Assembly: GCF_000429685.1 (NCBI RefSeq)
Contig: NZ_AUCI01000007.1
Coordinates: forward strand, 215,448-279,447
Source of the DNA: Salibacterium aidingense DSM 18341
GTDB lineage: Bacteria > Bacillota > Bacilli > Bacillales > Marinococcaceae
Length of the DNA stretch: 64,000 bases
Direction of reading: 5' to 3'
Positions 18,891 through 27,887 of this stretch are shown here, piece after piece. How positions within the stretch are numbered: the first letter of the stretch is position 1; every line of letters begins with the position of its first letter. The notes under the pieces are model-generated. The model did not search any database. It saw only the letters and a list, made by a program, of their open reading frames with translations, and was not told the origin of the DNA. A program made the position numbers and the translations under genes.

Positions 18891-19703
18891 TTATTTAATC
18901 TCTGCTTCATCCTGAAATGCAGTCCATGAAAGCAGCCTGTCATAAAGAGCACTGTCTTGCTGGAAAGAAAATGTATGTAATTGTTGATAAAGTTCCTTTT
19001 TCAGGTGTGAAATTTTATCGGAAAGCCATTTTTCCGTCCGTTCCGGAGGCCAGTTTTTCACCTTCTCCCTGAGCTCTTTTTCAAAGAATTGATGCACGGC
19101 CCCAGCTGCTGCTGATAAAAATTTGACTTCCGTATACTCTCTCTCCCGGTTTAGTCTTTTTAAGAGAAAGAAAGTTTCAGCCAGCGACCCAAGCTCTGGT
19201 TTTCCATAAAAGGCGCTGATATTTTTGAAAAAGCAGCCTTCGACAAGAGCCAGGCGGTGCATCAATTCGTCTTCGCTTGTGTTTTCCCCAAAGTGGAGAC
19301 ACATTTTTTCTTCGTTAATCCGCTGAATAGCGTCGCTGAACACCGGGATGATGGTTGAATGGACATTGTTAATAAGCATCGTATGGTACAGGCTGCTAAA
19401 AAAATCTCCTGCCAGTACCGTCAGTTGTTTTGGTTTTTTCTCTGCCGGTGAACTTCCTCGATCATTCTCCACTTTTTCATGAGTGGCAAAGGCGGCCTGA
19501 ACAAATAGAGCAGACAGAATCTGTTCTTTTTTCTGGTCCTCTGTCAGATCCGTTCCCGCCAAAATCTCCCTCATGAAAAAAATGATGTCGTATTCGATGT
19601 CAGCCTCTTCAATGTATTGTTTCAGATAAGAATGGCTTGTCATATTTTTGAACGCACGTTCGATACGTTGTACATCGACAGCTTCATAAGGCTCATTAAT
19701 CAT
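18891..19703 (-). CDS. hepS: Heptaprenyl diphosphate synthase component 1
   Basis: Non-catalytic partner of HepT. 270 residues from the ATG at 19703 (GGGGGA 7 nt upstream); the frame extends to 19811 without a ribosome site. The helical protein has no DDxxD motif, as expected, and shows MTSHSYLKQYIEEADIEYD and AGDFFSSLYHTMLIN, the latter being the relic of the prenyltransferase core. Position between mtrB and menG matches B. subtilis. Confidence 0.88.
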   Translation of the reverse strand: MINEPYEAVDVQRIERAFKNMTSHSYLKQYIEEADIEYDIIFFMREILAGTDLTEDQKKEQILSALFVQAAFATHEKVENDRGSSPAEKKPKQLTVLAGDFFSSLYHTMLINNVHSTIIPVFSDAIQRINEEKMCLHFGENTSEDELMHRLALVEGCFFKNISAFYGKPELGSLAETFFLLKRLNREREYTEVKFLSAAAGAVHQFFEKELREKVKNWPPERTEKWLSDKISHLKKELYQQLHTFSFQQDSALYDRLLSWTAFQDEAEIK

Positions 19704-19818
19704 ACTGTTGTCCCCCATGTGTTTGTAAAATAACGCAATAAATGTTTTTATGGGTAAAGACGTGCCAATGCCGCTATTATAGCACAGATCCAGTCCTGGC
19801 TGAACCGGCAAAGCCTGA

Positions 19819-20037
19819 CTATTCCTCGTTCCTTATTTCCCCGTGACTCGTTTGAATGAGCGCTTTTCCTCTTACTTTCACGGCTGAAGTATGTTCCGTA
19901 AACTGAGCTATCATTACTTCGCCGCGGTCAAGTTTTTCTGAATGATGAAACCTTGTGTCCGTACCGCGGGTCAAGCCAATTACATTTACTCCATCTTCTT
20001 CTGCCTTTATAACGAAAAAATCGTCTTTATCCGACAT
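19819..20037 (-). CDS. mtrB: Trp RNA-binding attenuation protein TRAP
   Basis: 72 residues, the size of TRAP, which forms an 11-subunit ring that binds tryptophan and then (G/U)AG repeats in RNA. Core [40 protein letters not shown] and [12 protein letters not shown] include the tryptophan-binding and RNA-contact (KxR, Lys) regions. AGGGGAAG precedes the ATG. The clear target in this window is the trpE leader at 10.1-10.2 kb. It is the second gene of a folE-mtrB pair. Confidence 0.96.
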   Translation of the reverse strand: MSDKDDFFVIKAEEDGVNVIGLTRGTDTRFHHSEKLDRGEVMIAQFTEHTSAVKVRGKALIQTSHGEIRNEE

Positions 20038-20056
20038 GCCTGCTTCCCCTTTCTAT

Positions 20057-20626
20057 TTAAGACCGGTTAATTAATGTCAATACTTCAGATCTGGAAGCTT
20101 CATCTGTTTCAAAAGATCCACGGACCGCTGATGTTACTGTTTCTGTACCAGGTTTCTGAATACCTCGCATGGTCATACACATGTGCTCTGCTTCCACCAC
20201 GACAATAACACCGTGAGGTTCCAAGGTGCGCACAATCGTATCTGCTACAGTGGAGGTAATCCTCTCCTGAAGCTGAGGTCTTTTTGCAACTGTCTCCACT
20301 GTCCTGGCAAGTTTACTCAATCCTGTAACTTTCCCGCCCTTTGGTATGTATCCAACATGCGCTTTCCCATAAAAAGGAACAAGATGATGTTCGCACATGG
20401 AATAAAAAGGAATATCCCTGACGAGCACCAGTTCTTCGTGATTTTCTCCAAACACTGTCTGCAGATGTTCGGACGGATCTTCATGAAGCCCCTGAAAAAC
20501 CTCTTCATACATTTTTGCTACCCGCATCGGAGTATCAAGCAGCCCATCTCTATTTGGGTCCTCTCCTACTGCTTCTAAAATTAATTGAACAGCTTTTCGT
20601 ATTTTATCGTGATTAAAGGTGGACAC
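20057..20626 (-). CDS. folE: GTP cyclohydrolase I
   Basis: First enzyme of tetrahydrofolate synthesis, GTP to dihydroneopterin triphosphate. GTG at 20626 with GGGGGA 7 nt upstream gives 189 residues, almost the length of B. subtilis FolE (MtrA); the frame upstream to 20677 lacks a signal. Zinc ligands are in [11 protein letters not shown] and [18 protein letters not shown] and [14 protein letters not shown] are typical. The mtrA-mtrB pairing is that of B. subtilis, but the hbs gene normally next upstream is missing. Confidence 0.95.
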   Translation of the reverse strand: MSTFNHDKIRKAVQLILEAVGEDPNRDGLLDTPMRVAKMYEEVFQGLHEDPSEHLQTVFGENHEELVLVRDIPFYSMCEHHLVPFYGKAHVGYIPKGGKVTGLSKLARTVETVAKRPQLQERITSTVADTIVRTLEPHGVIVVVEAEHMCMTMRGIQKPGTETVTSAVRGSFETDEASRSEVLTLINRS

Positions 20627-20774
20627 TCTTTTTTCCCCCTGTCTGCAGTTAATATGACCTTTGAAAAATTTTAGCATAAGGGTATAGAGAAAGCAAAGAT
20701 TCAGCGCAAAGTTACCATAATTATATTATGTAAATTAAAGATGCTTGTCCCAAGCAGAAGCAATTTTTTTGTAC

Positions 20775-20808
20775 AAAAAAAAGCAGCCGGTTAGTAGCTG
20801 CTTTTTTC
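20775..20808 (-). terminator. Terminator after spoIVA
   Basis: AAAAAAGCAGC and GCTGCTTTTTTTT form a strong stem with a 9-nt loop; the minus strand ends in eight T. It lies 9 nt after the spoIVA stop. Confidence 0.9.
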
Positions 20809-20816
20809 CCTATTGA

Positions 20817-22298
20817 TTATAAAATAATCGCGATTAACCCGCCGGAGCCTTCATTTATAATCCTTTCCAGGGTCTCTTTTAGTTTATATCTTGCATTTTC
20901 GGGCATAAGGGAGAGTTTTGCCTGAATTCCTTCCCGGACGATGGAATTCAAAGAGCGCCCGAAGATATCAGAATTCCATATCGATAAGGGGTTTTCTTCA
21001 AAATCCTGCATCAAATAACGGACGAGTTCTTCACTTTGTTTTTCGGTTCCTATAATCGGAGCAAACTCTGATTCCACATCCACTTTAATCATATGAATGG
21101 ACGGGGCGACTGCTTTTAATCTTACGCCAAAGCGGGAACCCTGTTTGATTATTTCCGGTTCATCCAGACTCATGTCTGTCACAGCTGGAGCAGCGATTCC
21201 ATATCCAGTTTGTTTCACCATCTTTAAGGCGTCGCTCACCTGATCGTATTCATGTTTGGCGTGGGCAAAATCCTGCATGAGGTGGAGAAGTTGATCCTTG
21301 CCTCTGATTTCCACGCCTACGACTTCTTTTAGGATTTGATCATACAGATGATCTGGGGCGTATAAATCAATTTCTGCAACGCCCTGCCCCATTTCAATAC
21401 CAGCCAGACCGGCCTCGTCAATAAATTCAAAGTCATTTGCAAACTGGCGGACCACCCTGTCAACATCCCGCAGACGCTTGATGTCCTTTACCGTATTACG
21501 AACCGACTGCTCATATTCCTGCCGCAGCCAGTGGTCATCCCGCAGCACCATCACCCAGCTTGGCAGGTTCACGTTTACCTCATGGACGGGAAATTCAAAC
21601 AATACTTCTCTCAGTACATTGTTAATATCATGTTCCGTCATGCTTTCAATACTTAACGCAAGAACCGGAATATCATGTTCTTCAGCAAGCTCCTGACGAA
21701 GCGCCTCTGTTTCCGGATGATGCGGACGTACCGAATTGATCACCATAATATAAGGCTTTCCTACTTCATTTAATTCTTCGATCACTCTTTCTTCTGATTC
21801 CACGTAATCCATGCGCGGAATTTCCCCGATTGTCCCATCCGAAGTGACGACAACCCCAAGGGTCGAATGCTCTTGTATTACTTTACGTGTTCCGATTTCA
21901 GCTGCTTCCTGGAATGGAATCGGCTCTTCATACCAGGGTGTATTGATCATACGCGGACCATTTTCATCTTCATACCCTTTTGCCCCTTCTACCGCGTAAC
22001 CGACACAATCAACCAGCCGTACGTTGACTTCCAGTCCTTCCTCCACTTCCAGAGATACCGCATTATTTGGTACGAACTTAGGCTCTGTCGTCATAATAGT
22101 CCTGCCTGCTGCACTCTGCGGCAGCTCATCCGTAGCCCTCGCTTTATCAGCTTCACTTCCCATATTAGGAAGCACAACGAGTTCCATGAATTTTTTAATA
22201 AACGTGGATTTACCGGTACGGACGGGCCCGACTACTCCTAAATAAATATCTCCTCCAGTCCGTTCTGCGATATCCTTAAAGATATCTACCTTTTCCAC
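20817..22298 (-). CDS. spoIVA: Stage IV sporulation protein A
   Basis: Coat basement-layer ATPase that assembles on the forespore surface. 493 residues, matching B. subtilis (492). N-terminal GPVRTGKSTF is the Walker A loop of this TRAFAC-type NTPase, LVDCVGYAVEGAKGYEDENG follows, and the C-terminus ends EGSGGLIAIIL, the tail needed for localisation in B. subtilis. The start is GTG with AGGAGGGG 5 nt upstream. A weak sigma-E-like pair (GCATAAC and CATAGATA) lies 80-110 nt upstream; it is only suggestive. Confidence 0.96.
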   Translation of the reverse strand: MEKVDIFKDIAERTGGDIYLGVVGPVRTGKSTFIKKFMELVVLPNMGSEADKARATDELPQSAAGRTIMTTEPKFVPNNAVSLEVEEGLEVNVRLVDCVGYAVEGAKGYEDENGPRMINTPWYEEPIPFQEAAEIGTRKVIQEHSTLGVVVTSDGTIGEIPRMDYVESEERVIEELNEVGKPYIMVINSVRPHHPETEALRQELAEEHDIPVLALSIESMTEHDINNVLREVLFEFPVHEVNVNLPSWVMVLRDDHWLRQEYEQSVRNTVKDIKRLRDVDRVVRQFANDFEFIDEAGLAGIEMGQGVAEIDLYAPDHLYDQILKEVVGVEIRGKDQLLHLMQDFAHAKHEYDQVSDALKMVKQTGYGIAAPAVTDMSLDEPEIIKQGSRFGVRLKAVAPSIHMIKVDVESEFAPIIGTEKQSEELVRYLMQDFEENPLSIWNSDIFGRSLNSIVREGIQAKLSLMPENARYKLKETLERIINEGSGGLIAIIL

Positions 22299-22411
22299 TA
22301 GATCCCCTCCTGTTCAATAAAATTCCGATACCGGTCTTACATGTATGACAATATATATCTATGACTGTGTTTCTAAGTTATGCCTTGTTTATTAAAAGGA
22401 AAGACAAGCAT

Positions 22412-22451
22412 AAAAAAACTCTTCCCTGTTTTATCCTTTGGAAAGAGTTTT
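22412..22451 (-). terminator. Terminator after yphF
   Basis: AAAACTCTT/AAGAGTTTT stem with loop, followed on the minus strand by TTTTTT; directly after the lipoprotein gene stop. Confidence 0.8.
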
Positions 22452-22455
22452 CTAT

Positions 22456-23178
22456 TCAATGTTCTTTAAATATCGGTTCGTTGTTATCATTTACTGTATA
22501 TGGAACAGAAAAAGCAGGGGCAATCGGATAATTGTCCACGAGGATACGCCGTATGTCGTCTCCTTTTTCCAGCTCATGATCAAATTCCTGAAGGGCAATA
22601 TGCAGATCAATCGCATAATCGATTCTCACTTCTCCGTTTTCATTCATCAACAGCGGAAGAGTCGTATCTGACTGATAGGGGCTTTCTACTTTAGCCTCTC
22701 CATTGTAATCCAAACGTTCCAGGTCAATTTCAAATATTTCCGGTCCTGCCGTATCTTTGATCGGGGCATACTCATTTTCCTCAATGTATGCATTAATGGC
22801 TCTCTGCAGCTTCTGCACTTCGTTCATTACACTCAAGTCAAGGACTTTAACAGTCGGCTGTTCTTCCGGATCGATAATGACATATTGATAAATCCCACCG
22901 TTTTCAAATGAATTACCGGGAGGCTGCTGCATATATCGCGGAATTAACTGATTAAAGTCGATCATGTACTTTTGGTAAATGGGAGTATCTTCTTCGGTGG
23001 TCTTGATGGGAAGCACATTGTTATCCTTGCGGTATTGATCTACCGCCTGCTGGACCGTTTGAAGCTGCGCTTCATAAGGAATCCGATTTTCCGCCCGTTC
23101 TTCCTGCGGAAACATACAGCCTGTTAACAAAAAGGCGAGGGCAGTCACGCAGATTATAATATTTTTAAAGCTGTGCAC
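22456..23178 (-). CDS. yphF: YphF-like lipoprotein
   Basis: 240 residues. The N-terminus is a lipoprotein signal, ALAFLLTGC with the lipobox cysteine at about residue 21. The mature part is acidic and contains two similar halves, each with an EAQLQTVQQAVDQY/MNEVQKLQRAINAY helix followed by a proline-rich strand (NNVLPIKT, NEYAPIKD), so it looks like an internal duplication. Position between spoIVA and yphE matches B. subtilis YphF, whose function I do not know. Membrane-anchored, outer face, is the expected place. Confidence 0.82.
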   Translation of the reverse strand: MHSFKNIIICVTALAFLLTGCMFPQEERAENRIPYEAQLQTVQQAVDQYRKDNNVLPIKTTEEDTPIYQKYMIDFNQLIPRYMQQPPGNSFENGGIYQYVIIDPEEQPTVKVLDLSVMNEVQKLQRAINAYIEENEYAPIKDTAGPEIFEIDLERLDYNGEAKVESPYQSDTTLPLLMNENGEVRIDYAIDLHIALQEFDHELEKGDDIRRILVDNYPIAPAFSVPYTVNDNNEPIFKEH

Positions 23179-23245
23179 TTATCGTCACCTCCCGAGAAAA
23201 AATGGTTCGGTTATTGGGAAATAACGAAACATCTCATTTCCTCAT

Positions 23246-23440
23246 TTATTCTGCAATCGGGCCGCGCATGACAATAATTAGTACGATGAGCCCGGCAACC
23301 ATTAAAAATATAAACGAAATGATAAGGATAAGTATCCGAAGAACCCCGGATACTTTCTGGGATAATACGGATAATCCTGCTGATGCAAACATTAGAAATA
23401 TACCAAAGAAAGCAAACCACATATTCTGCAGTGCCGTCAT
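23246..23440 (-). CDS. yphE: YphE-like small membrane protein (DUF2768)
   Basis: 64 residues with two membrane helices (about 8-24 and 33-57): FAFFGIFLMFASAGLSVL and LILIISFIFLMVAGLIVLII. The ending MRGPIAE is like B. subtilis YphE, which has the same length and neighbours. GGGGG lies 9 nt upstream of the ATG. Unknown function, likely sporulation-linked by context. Confidence 0.8.
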   Translation of the reverse strand: MTALQNMWFAFFGIFLMFASAGLSVLSQKVSGVLRILILIISFIFLMVAGLIVLIIVMRGPIAE

Positions 23441-23534
23441 TTCCTAGTGCCCCCTTTTATCCAGACCATATTATAACATAATGGAGAATTCTCTTGGCAG
23501 AGGTTCCTGCTGACATAATCGTGACAAAATCATG

Positions 23535-23573
23535 AAAAAACCAGCTCGTATAGGGGCAAATACGGCTGGTTTT
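23535..23573 (-). terminator. Terminator after spoVIF
   Basis: AAAACCAGC/GCTGGTTTT stem around a partly paired loop, followed by TTTTTT on the minus strand. It separates spoVIF from yphE. Confidence 0.85.
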
Positions 23574-23694
23574 GGCTATATTCTTTCCTTTTTCAATTTT
23601 ACAGCCTTTGTTCTACTCTGTTTACTGTATTCATAAACGTGTCTATTGGAATGAGCATATGCCTTTGAAGCATAAAGAAATTTTCATTATTTTG

Positions 23695-23955
23695 TTATTT
23701 TGACTGAAACCACTTGCTTAACGAAGCCAGATCGAGCGGGACGTTATTATTCATAACGGCTTTGACTAATTCGTCCTCCTGCTTTCGCGAAACGGATTTG
23801 CCGGCAAGCCTGGAAACGTCTTTAATTACTTTGCGCACGGTATTTTCATCCTGAAAATCAGCACCGTTCAAAGATTGGACCAGCTTCATCAGGTCTTCCT
23901 GTTTCACGTTTGTTTTCTTCTCGATCTGGTCAAACAGTGAATCGTTCTGTCTCAT
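23695..23955 (-). CDS. spoVIF: Stage VI sporulation protein F
   Basis: 86 residues from the ATG at 23955 (AGGGAGG 7 nt upstream). FDQIEKKTNVKQEDLMKL, DFQDENTVRKVIKDVSRLAG and MNNNVPLDLASLSKWF match the SpoVIF (YjcC) family, which in B. subtilis is needed for proper coat maturation. There the gene lies elsewhere; here it sits between gpsA and yphE in a sporulation-rich stretch. Confidence 0.88.
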   Translation of the reverse strand: MRQNDSLFDQIEKKTNVKQEDLMKLVQSLNGADFQDENTVRKVIKDVSRLAGKSVSRKQEDELVKAVMNNNVPLDLASLSKWFQSK

Positions 23956-24019
23956 ACAGCAGCCTCCCTTTATCACTATTCATCTTATCCTATGCGTGAT
24001 AAAAAGAAGCCGTGCCTTT

Positions 24020-25102
24020 TCATTCGTTGTCATCCGGGCTCCAGACCATTTCCTGCCACTTTGTCTGAAAATCGGGGCCGAGCAGAAGGGACATATTTTC
24101 TACTTCATGTTTCCTTACCCTGCCCATCAGCTGCAGAACGGCATCCTCCGGTTTTTTCCCGTCAAACAGCACATCATATAAAGCTGCAGTAATCGGCATT
24201 TCAACTTCCATTACATGAGCAAGGCCATAAACGGCCTTTGTAGTCCGGACTCCTTCCACAACCATCCCCATTTCTTCAAGAACACTGTCCAGATCGTTCC
24301 CGCATCCCAGTTTGTATCCAGCCCTCCAATTACGGCTGTGCTGACTGAAACAGGTAACTATCAAGTCGCCTAATCCTGATAATCCAGTAAAAGTAAGCGG
24401 ATTTGCTCCCAGTTTTATTCCAAGACGGGCGATCTCAGCCAGCCCTCTGGTCATTAAAGCAGCTTTCGCATTGTCTCCGTAACCAATTCCATCTGTTAAA
24501 CCAATCCCAAGCGCGATGATGTTTTTTAGGGCACCGCCGATTTCAACGCCAATGAGATCCTGATTTGTATATACTCGGAAATGACGGTTCATAAATAAAC
24601 CCTGAACCTCTTCCGCCGCCGCTTTGACATGGGAAGACACCGTAACAGTTGTCGGCTGTCTTTCACAAACCTCTTCGGCATGACTTGGCCCGGAGAGAAC
24701 TACGGTCGCCTTCCCCTGTTTTCCATTTAATTCTTCTTCCATCATTTCTGAAATTCTTTTTGATGTACCAGGTTCAATCCCTTTGGAAGCGTGGATTAGT
24801 ATGGTTTCTTCTTGAACCATGGAACGGAGGTCTCTCATGACTTCCCGTACTGCTTTTGTCGGTACCACGACTAAAATATAACCAGCATTTTTTGTACATT
24901 CTTCCATGTCTGTCGAAGCCTGAATGGAAGCAGGCAGGGTAAACCCCGATAAATACTGATTGTTCGTATTATATTGGTTAATTTCCTCTGCGTGATCCTC
25001 TCTTCTGGTCCATAAATGAACATTATGATGATTATCAGCTAATACAGCGGCCAACGCTGTGCCCCAGCTTCCCGCTCCGATGACTGCGACCTTTTCCGTC
25101 AT
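24020..25102 (-). CDS. gpsA: Glycerol-3-phosphate dehydrogenase [NAD(P)+]
   Basis: Reduces DHAP to sn-glycerol 3-phosphate for phospholipids. 360 residues (B. subtilis 345). VIGAGSWGTALAAVLADN is the nucleotide loop, VVVPTKAVREV, SKGIEPGT and GPSHAEEV are conserved, and GGALKNIIALGIGLTDGIGYGDN carries the catalytic lysine. The C-terminal tail is about 15 residues longer than usual. plsY, 18 nt upstream, encodes the enzyme that uses its product. Confidence 0.96.
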   Translation of the reverse strand: MTEKVAVIGAGSWGTALAAVLADNHHNVHLWTRREDHAEEINQYNTNNQYLSGFTLPASIQASTDMEECTKNAGYILVVVPTKAVREVMRDLRSMVQEETILIHASKGIEPGTSKRISEMMEEELNGKQGKATVVLSGPSHAEEVCERQPTTVTVSSHVKAAAEEVQGLFMNRHFRVYTNQDLIGVEIGGALKNIIALGIGLTDGIGYGDNAKAALMTRGLAEIARLGIKLGANPLTFTGLSGLGDLIVTCFSQHSRNWRAGYKLGCGNDLDSVLEEMGMVVEGVRTTKAVYGLAHVMEVEMPITAALYDVLFDGKKPEDAVLQLMGRVRKHEVENMSLLLGPDFQTKWQEMVWSPDDNE

Positions 25103-25120
25103 GATTTCCCACCTTTGCCA

Positions 25121-25765
25121 TTACGAAATCTTTTTCCCAATTTTATGTTCCGTTCCCTTCAGCAGCCTCTGAACATTGGTTCGATGCTTCCAGACTGTCA
25201 GAATTCCAAAAATTACTGTTAAATAAAAATAGGGTTCTGGATGACCGTAATAGGATTTCGTAAGTCCGATTAATACAGGGGTGGCAATGGCGAATATTAA
25301 AGAACCCAGTGAGACATATCTTGTCAATACAATGGATAAAATAGCTACAATTCCTACATAAACAGCCGGGAAGAAAACGAGGCTTGCTACAACCCCAATC
25401 GTGGTTGCCACTCCTTTTCCACCCCTAAATCCATAATAAACCGGCCAGTTGTGCCCCAGAATCGCCGCTGCTCCGGCCAGTGCAGATGCTAACCCTTCTA
25501 TTTCTCCAACCGTTGTATAAACCGGGAGAAAATCTGTCATTTCCAGCCACTTTGCTATCCACACGGCTGCCACGCCTTTTAGTACATCCAGCGAAAGCAC
25601 AGCAGCAGCCGGACCCTTTCCCAGGACCCTTAATATATTCGTAGCCCCGGCATTGCCGCTGCCATATTGTCGTATATCAATTTTTTTTATATTCCACGCC
25701 ACAACATAACTAAAGCTTATGGACCCTAATAAATAAGCAATAAGAACAGAAATAATAAGTTCCAC
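25121..25765 (-). CDS. plsY: Acyl-phosphate:glycerol-3-phosphate acyltransferase
   Basis: Membrane acyltransferase that makes lysophosphatidate from acyl-phosphate and glycerol 3-phosphate. 214 residues, about five to six membrane segments. Signature loops: LLGSISFSYV, GSGNAGATNILRVLG, HNWPVYYGFRGGKGVATT and a C-terminal KHRTNVQRLLKG. GTG start with AAAGGAG 7 nt upstream. B. subtilis keeps plsY elsewhere; here it lies between der and gpsA, so substrate and enzyme genes are linked. Confidence 0.95.
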   Translation of the reverse strand: MELIISVLIAYLLGSISFSYVVAWNIKKIDIRQYGSGNAGATNILRVLGKGPAAAVLSLDVLKGVAAVWIAKWLEMTDFLPVYTTVGEIEGLASALAGAAAILGHNWPVYYGFRGGKGVATTIGVVASLVFFPAVYVGIVAILSIVLTRYVSLGSLIFAIATPVLIGLTKSYYGHPEPYFYLTVIFGILTVWKHRTNVQRLLKGTEHKIGKKIS

Positions 25766-25807
25766 TAATATTCTCCTTTATCCGCCTTAGACCGGCATCC
25801 CATAATA

Positions 25808-27121
25808 TTAATCACTCTTTCTGCGGGCTATAATCTTTATCGGGGTTGCTTCGAAGTGAAATGCTTCCCGCAGTTTGTTTTCGAGATATCTCCGGTAAGA
25901 AAAGTGCAGTAATTCAGGGTCATTGACAAACAAGACAATAGTTGGCGGTCCAACAGCTACCTGAGTTGCATAGTTAATACGCAGACGCCGGTTGGATTCA
26001 GTCGGGGTAGGATTCATTATAACAGCATCCAAGATGACATCATTTAATACATTGGTGGGGACACGCAGTTTATGGTTATCAGCCGCTTGTTTAACGATAG
26101 GCAGTAAATGCTGCATCCGCTGTTTGGTTTTTGCAGAGATAAACAAAACGGGAGCGTAGGTTAAAAACTGAAAGTGGTCACGGACCTCCTCCGTAAAACG
26201 GGCCATTGTCTTATCGTCTTTTTCGACAGCATCCCATTTGTTTACGACCATGACTAAAGCCCGCCCCGCTTCTTCTGCGTAACCGGCAATTTTTTTATCC
26301 TGTTCCCTTATTCCTTCCTCCCCGTTAATTACCATTAATACGACATCAGACCGCTCGATGGCGCGCAGCGCTCTCATGACACTATATTTTTCGGTATTCT
26401 CATACACTTTGCCACGTTTTCTCATCCCTGCCGTATCAATCATGGCATACTCCTGGCCGTCCCTTTCAAAGACAGTATCCACTGCATCCCGTGTTGTACC
26501 AGGAATGTCACTGACAATGACCCGTTCCTCTCCAAGAACTGCGTTGACGATAGAGGATTTCCCAACATTTGGTCTGCCGATAACAGACATCCGAATTGTG
26601 TCTTCCTCATATTCATCTTCTGCCTCCGCAGGAAAATGGTGAATTACTGAATCAAGTAAATCTCCCACTCCAATGCCGTGGGAACCGGATATAGGATATA
26701 CTTCTCCGATGCCTAAAGCATAAAATTCGTAAATATACTTTTCCATTTCAGGGTTATCAATCTTATTCACCCCTAAAATCACAGGCTTTTTTGAGCGAAG
26801 AAGAAGACTCGCAACTTCTTCATCCGCCCCAGTCACCCCATCTCTTCCATCTGCCAGAAATATAATAACGTCGGCTTCGTCAATGGCGATTTCCGCCTGA
26901 TGCTTCATCTGGACAAACAAGGGTTCTTCCCCGATTTCGATACCGCCTGTGTCAATAACATTAAACTCTCTATTCAGCCATTCCGCTTTACTATAAATCC
27001 TATCACGGGTCACCCCCGGGACGTCTTCCACAATAGCCAGGCGTTCTCCAACTATGCGGTTGAATATGGTTGATTTTCCCACATTCGGCCGGCCAACTAT
27101 AGCCACTACAGGTTTAGACAT
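25808..27121 (-). CDS. der: Ribosome biogenesis GTPase Der (EngA)
   Basis: Essential GTPase acting on 50S subunit assembly. 437 residues with two G domains in tandem: [18 protein letters not shown] and NKID in the first; [22 protein letters not shown] and NKWD in the second; then a KH-like domain ending [11 protein letters not shown]. Length and domain order are typical. It is followed by plsY after 42 nt. Confidence 0.97.
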   Translation of the reverse strand: MSKPVVAIVGRPNVGKSTIFNRIVGERLAIVEDVPGVTRDRIYSKAEWLNREFNVIDTGGIEIGEEPLFVQMKHQAEIAIDEADVIIFLADGRDGVTGADEEVASLLLRSKKPVILGVNKIDNPEMEKYIYEFYALGIGEVYPISGSHGIGVGDLLDSVIHHFPAEAEDEYEEDTIRMSVIGRPNVGKSSIVNAVLGEERVIVSDIPGTTRDAVDTVFERDGQEYAMIDTAGMRKRGKVYENTEKYSVMRALRAIERSDVVLMVINGEEGIREQDKKIAGYAEEAGRALVMVVNKWDAVEKDDKTMARFTEEVRDHFQFLTYAPVLFISAKTKQRMQHLLPIVKQAADNHKLRVPTNVLNDVILDAVIMNPTPTESNRRLRINYATQVAVGPPTIVLFVNDPELLHFSYRRYLENKLREAFHFEATPIKIIARRKSD

Positions 27122-27245
27122 ATGGACTCTGTCCTTTCTTCTTTCTTCACTAATAACTAAGCAGCTGCTATTTAAAATGGAAGGAGCCTGAGGACTCTTT
27201 CCTTATTACACCATAAACAGCTAATATATTCTAGCAGATGAAAGG

Positions 27246-27845
27246 TTATTGAGGCAAATGGGCAGACGAAGCAGAATGGCGGCTAAACACAACATTTGCC
27301 GCTTTTGCCGACAAATGATGAAGATGCAGTATAAATAGAATCAGCACGACCGTATCGAGTACAAAATAATCTCCAGCCTGTACCAGTTGAGTCCAGGGGA
27401 ATAAATGGATCTGGGTAATAATTTCCCCGGATAAACAGGTAATAAGCGCTAAGGCAGCCCTTTCTCGTAATGTTTTGGCAAAGACAAGAAATAATATGGA
27501 AAACAGCACCACATACGTAAGGGTCTGGCCGAATAAAAACACTACCGGTTCGTACCATTCCGCCAAGCGCAGGGCAGCAAACAAAAAAGACAGAGCAGCG
27601 GCCAAGCTCACCAATGTCCATTGTTTCCTTTTATTCACAGAAGCCAACAGTACCCAGCCGCCCCCATAAAAAAGAACAAAGGCAGGTTTGAGCGTCACGA
27701 AACGCTGGTTCCACTCTAAAGGATATAAAATTATTAAACTTAATATAAAGATGGCGGACACCAATCGAAACGTGTCTTTGGGAGCAAAGAACGTCTGGAT
27801 GATCCACAGGTACCACAAAATAGAGAAATAAATAATGCCACTCAT
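27246..27845 (-). CDS. yphA: YphA-like membrane protein
   Basis: 199 residues, mostly hydrophobic, with about six to seven predicted membrane helices and short loops; starts MSGIIYFSILWYLWIIQTFF. Same length and the same place (between fni and der) as B. subtilis YphA. No catalytic motif is visible; function unknown. AAGG precedes the ATG in an A-rich stretch. Confidence 0.8.
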   Translation of the reverse strand: MSGIIYFSILWYLWIIQTFFAPKDTFRLVSAIFILSLIILYPLEWNQRFVTLKPAFVLFYGGGWVLLASVNKRKQWTLVSLAAALSFLFAALRLAEWYEPVVFLFGQTLTYVVLFSILFLVFAKTLRERAALALITCLSGEIITQIHLFPWTQLVQAGDYFVLDTVVLILFILHLHHLSAKAANVVFSRHSASSAHLPQ

Positions 27846-27887
27846 TTTTTTCCTTTTTTTCTAAAGCCTTGCCCATTCCGTCTTTTT

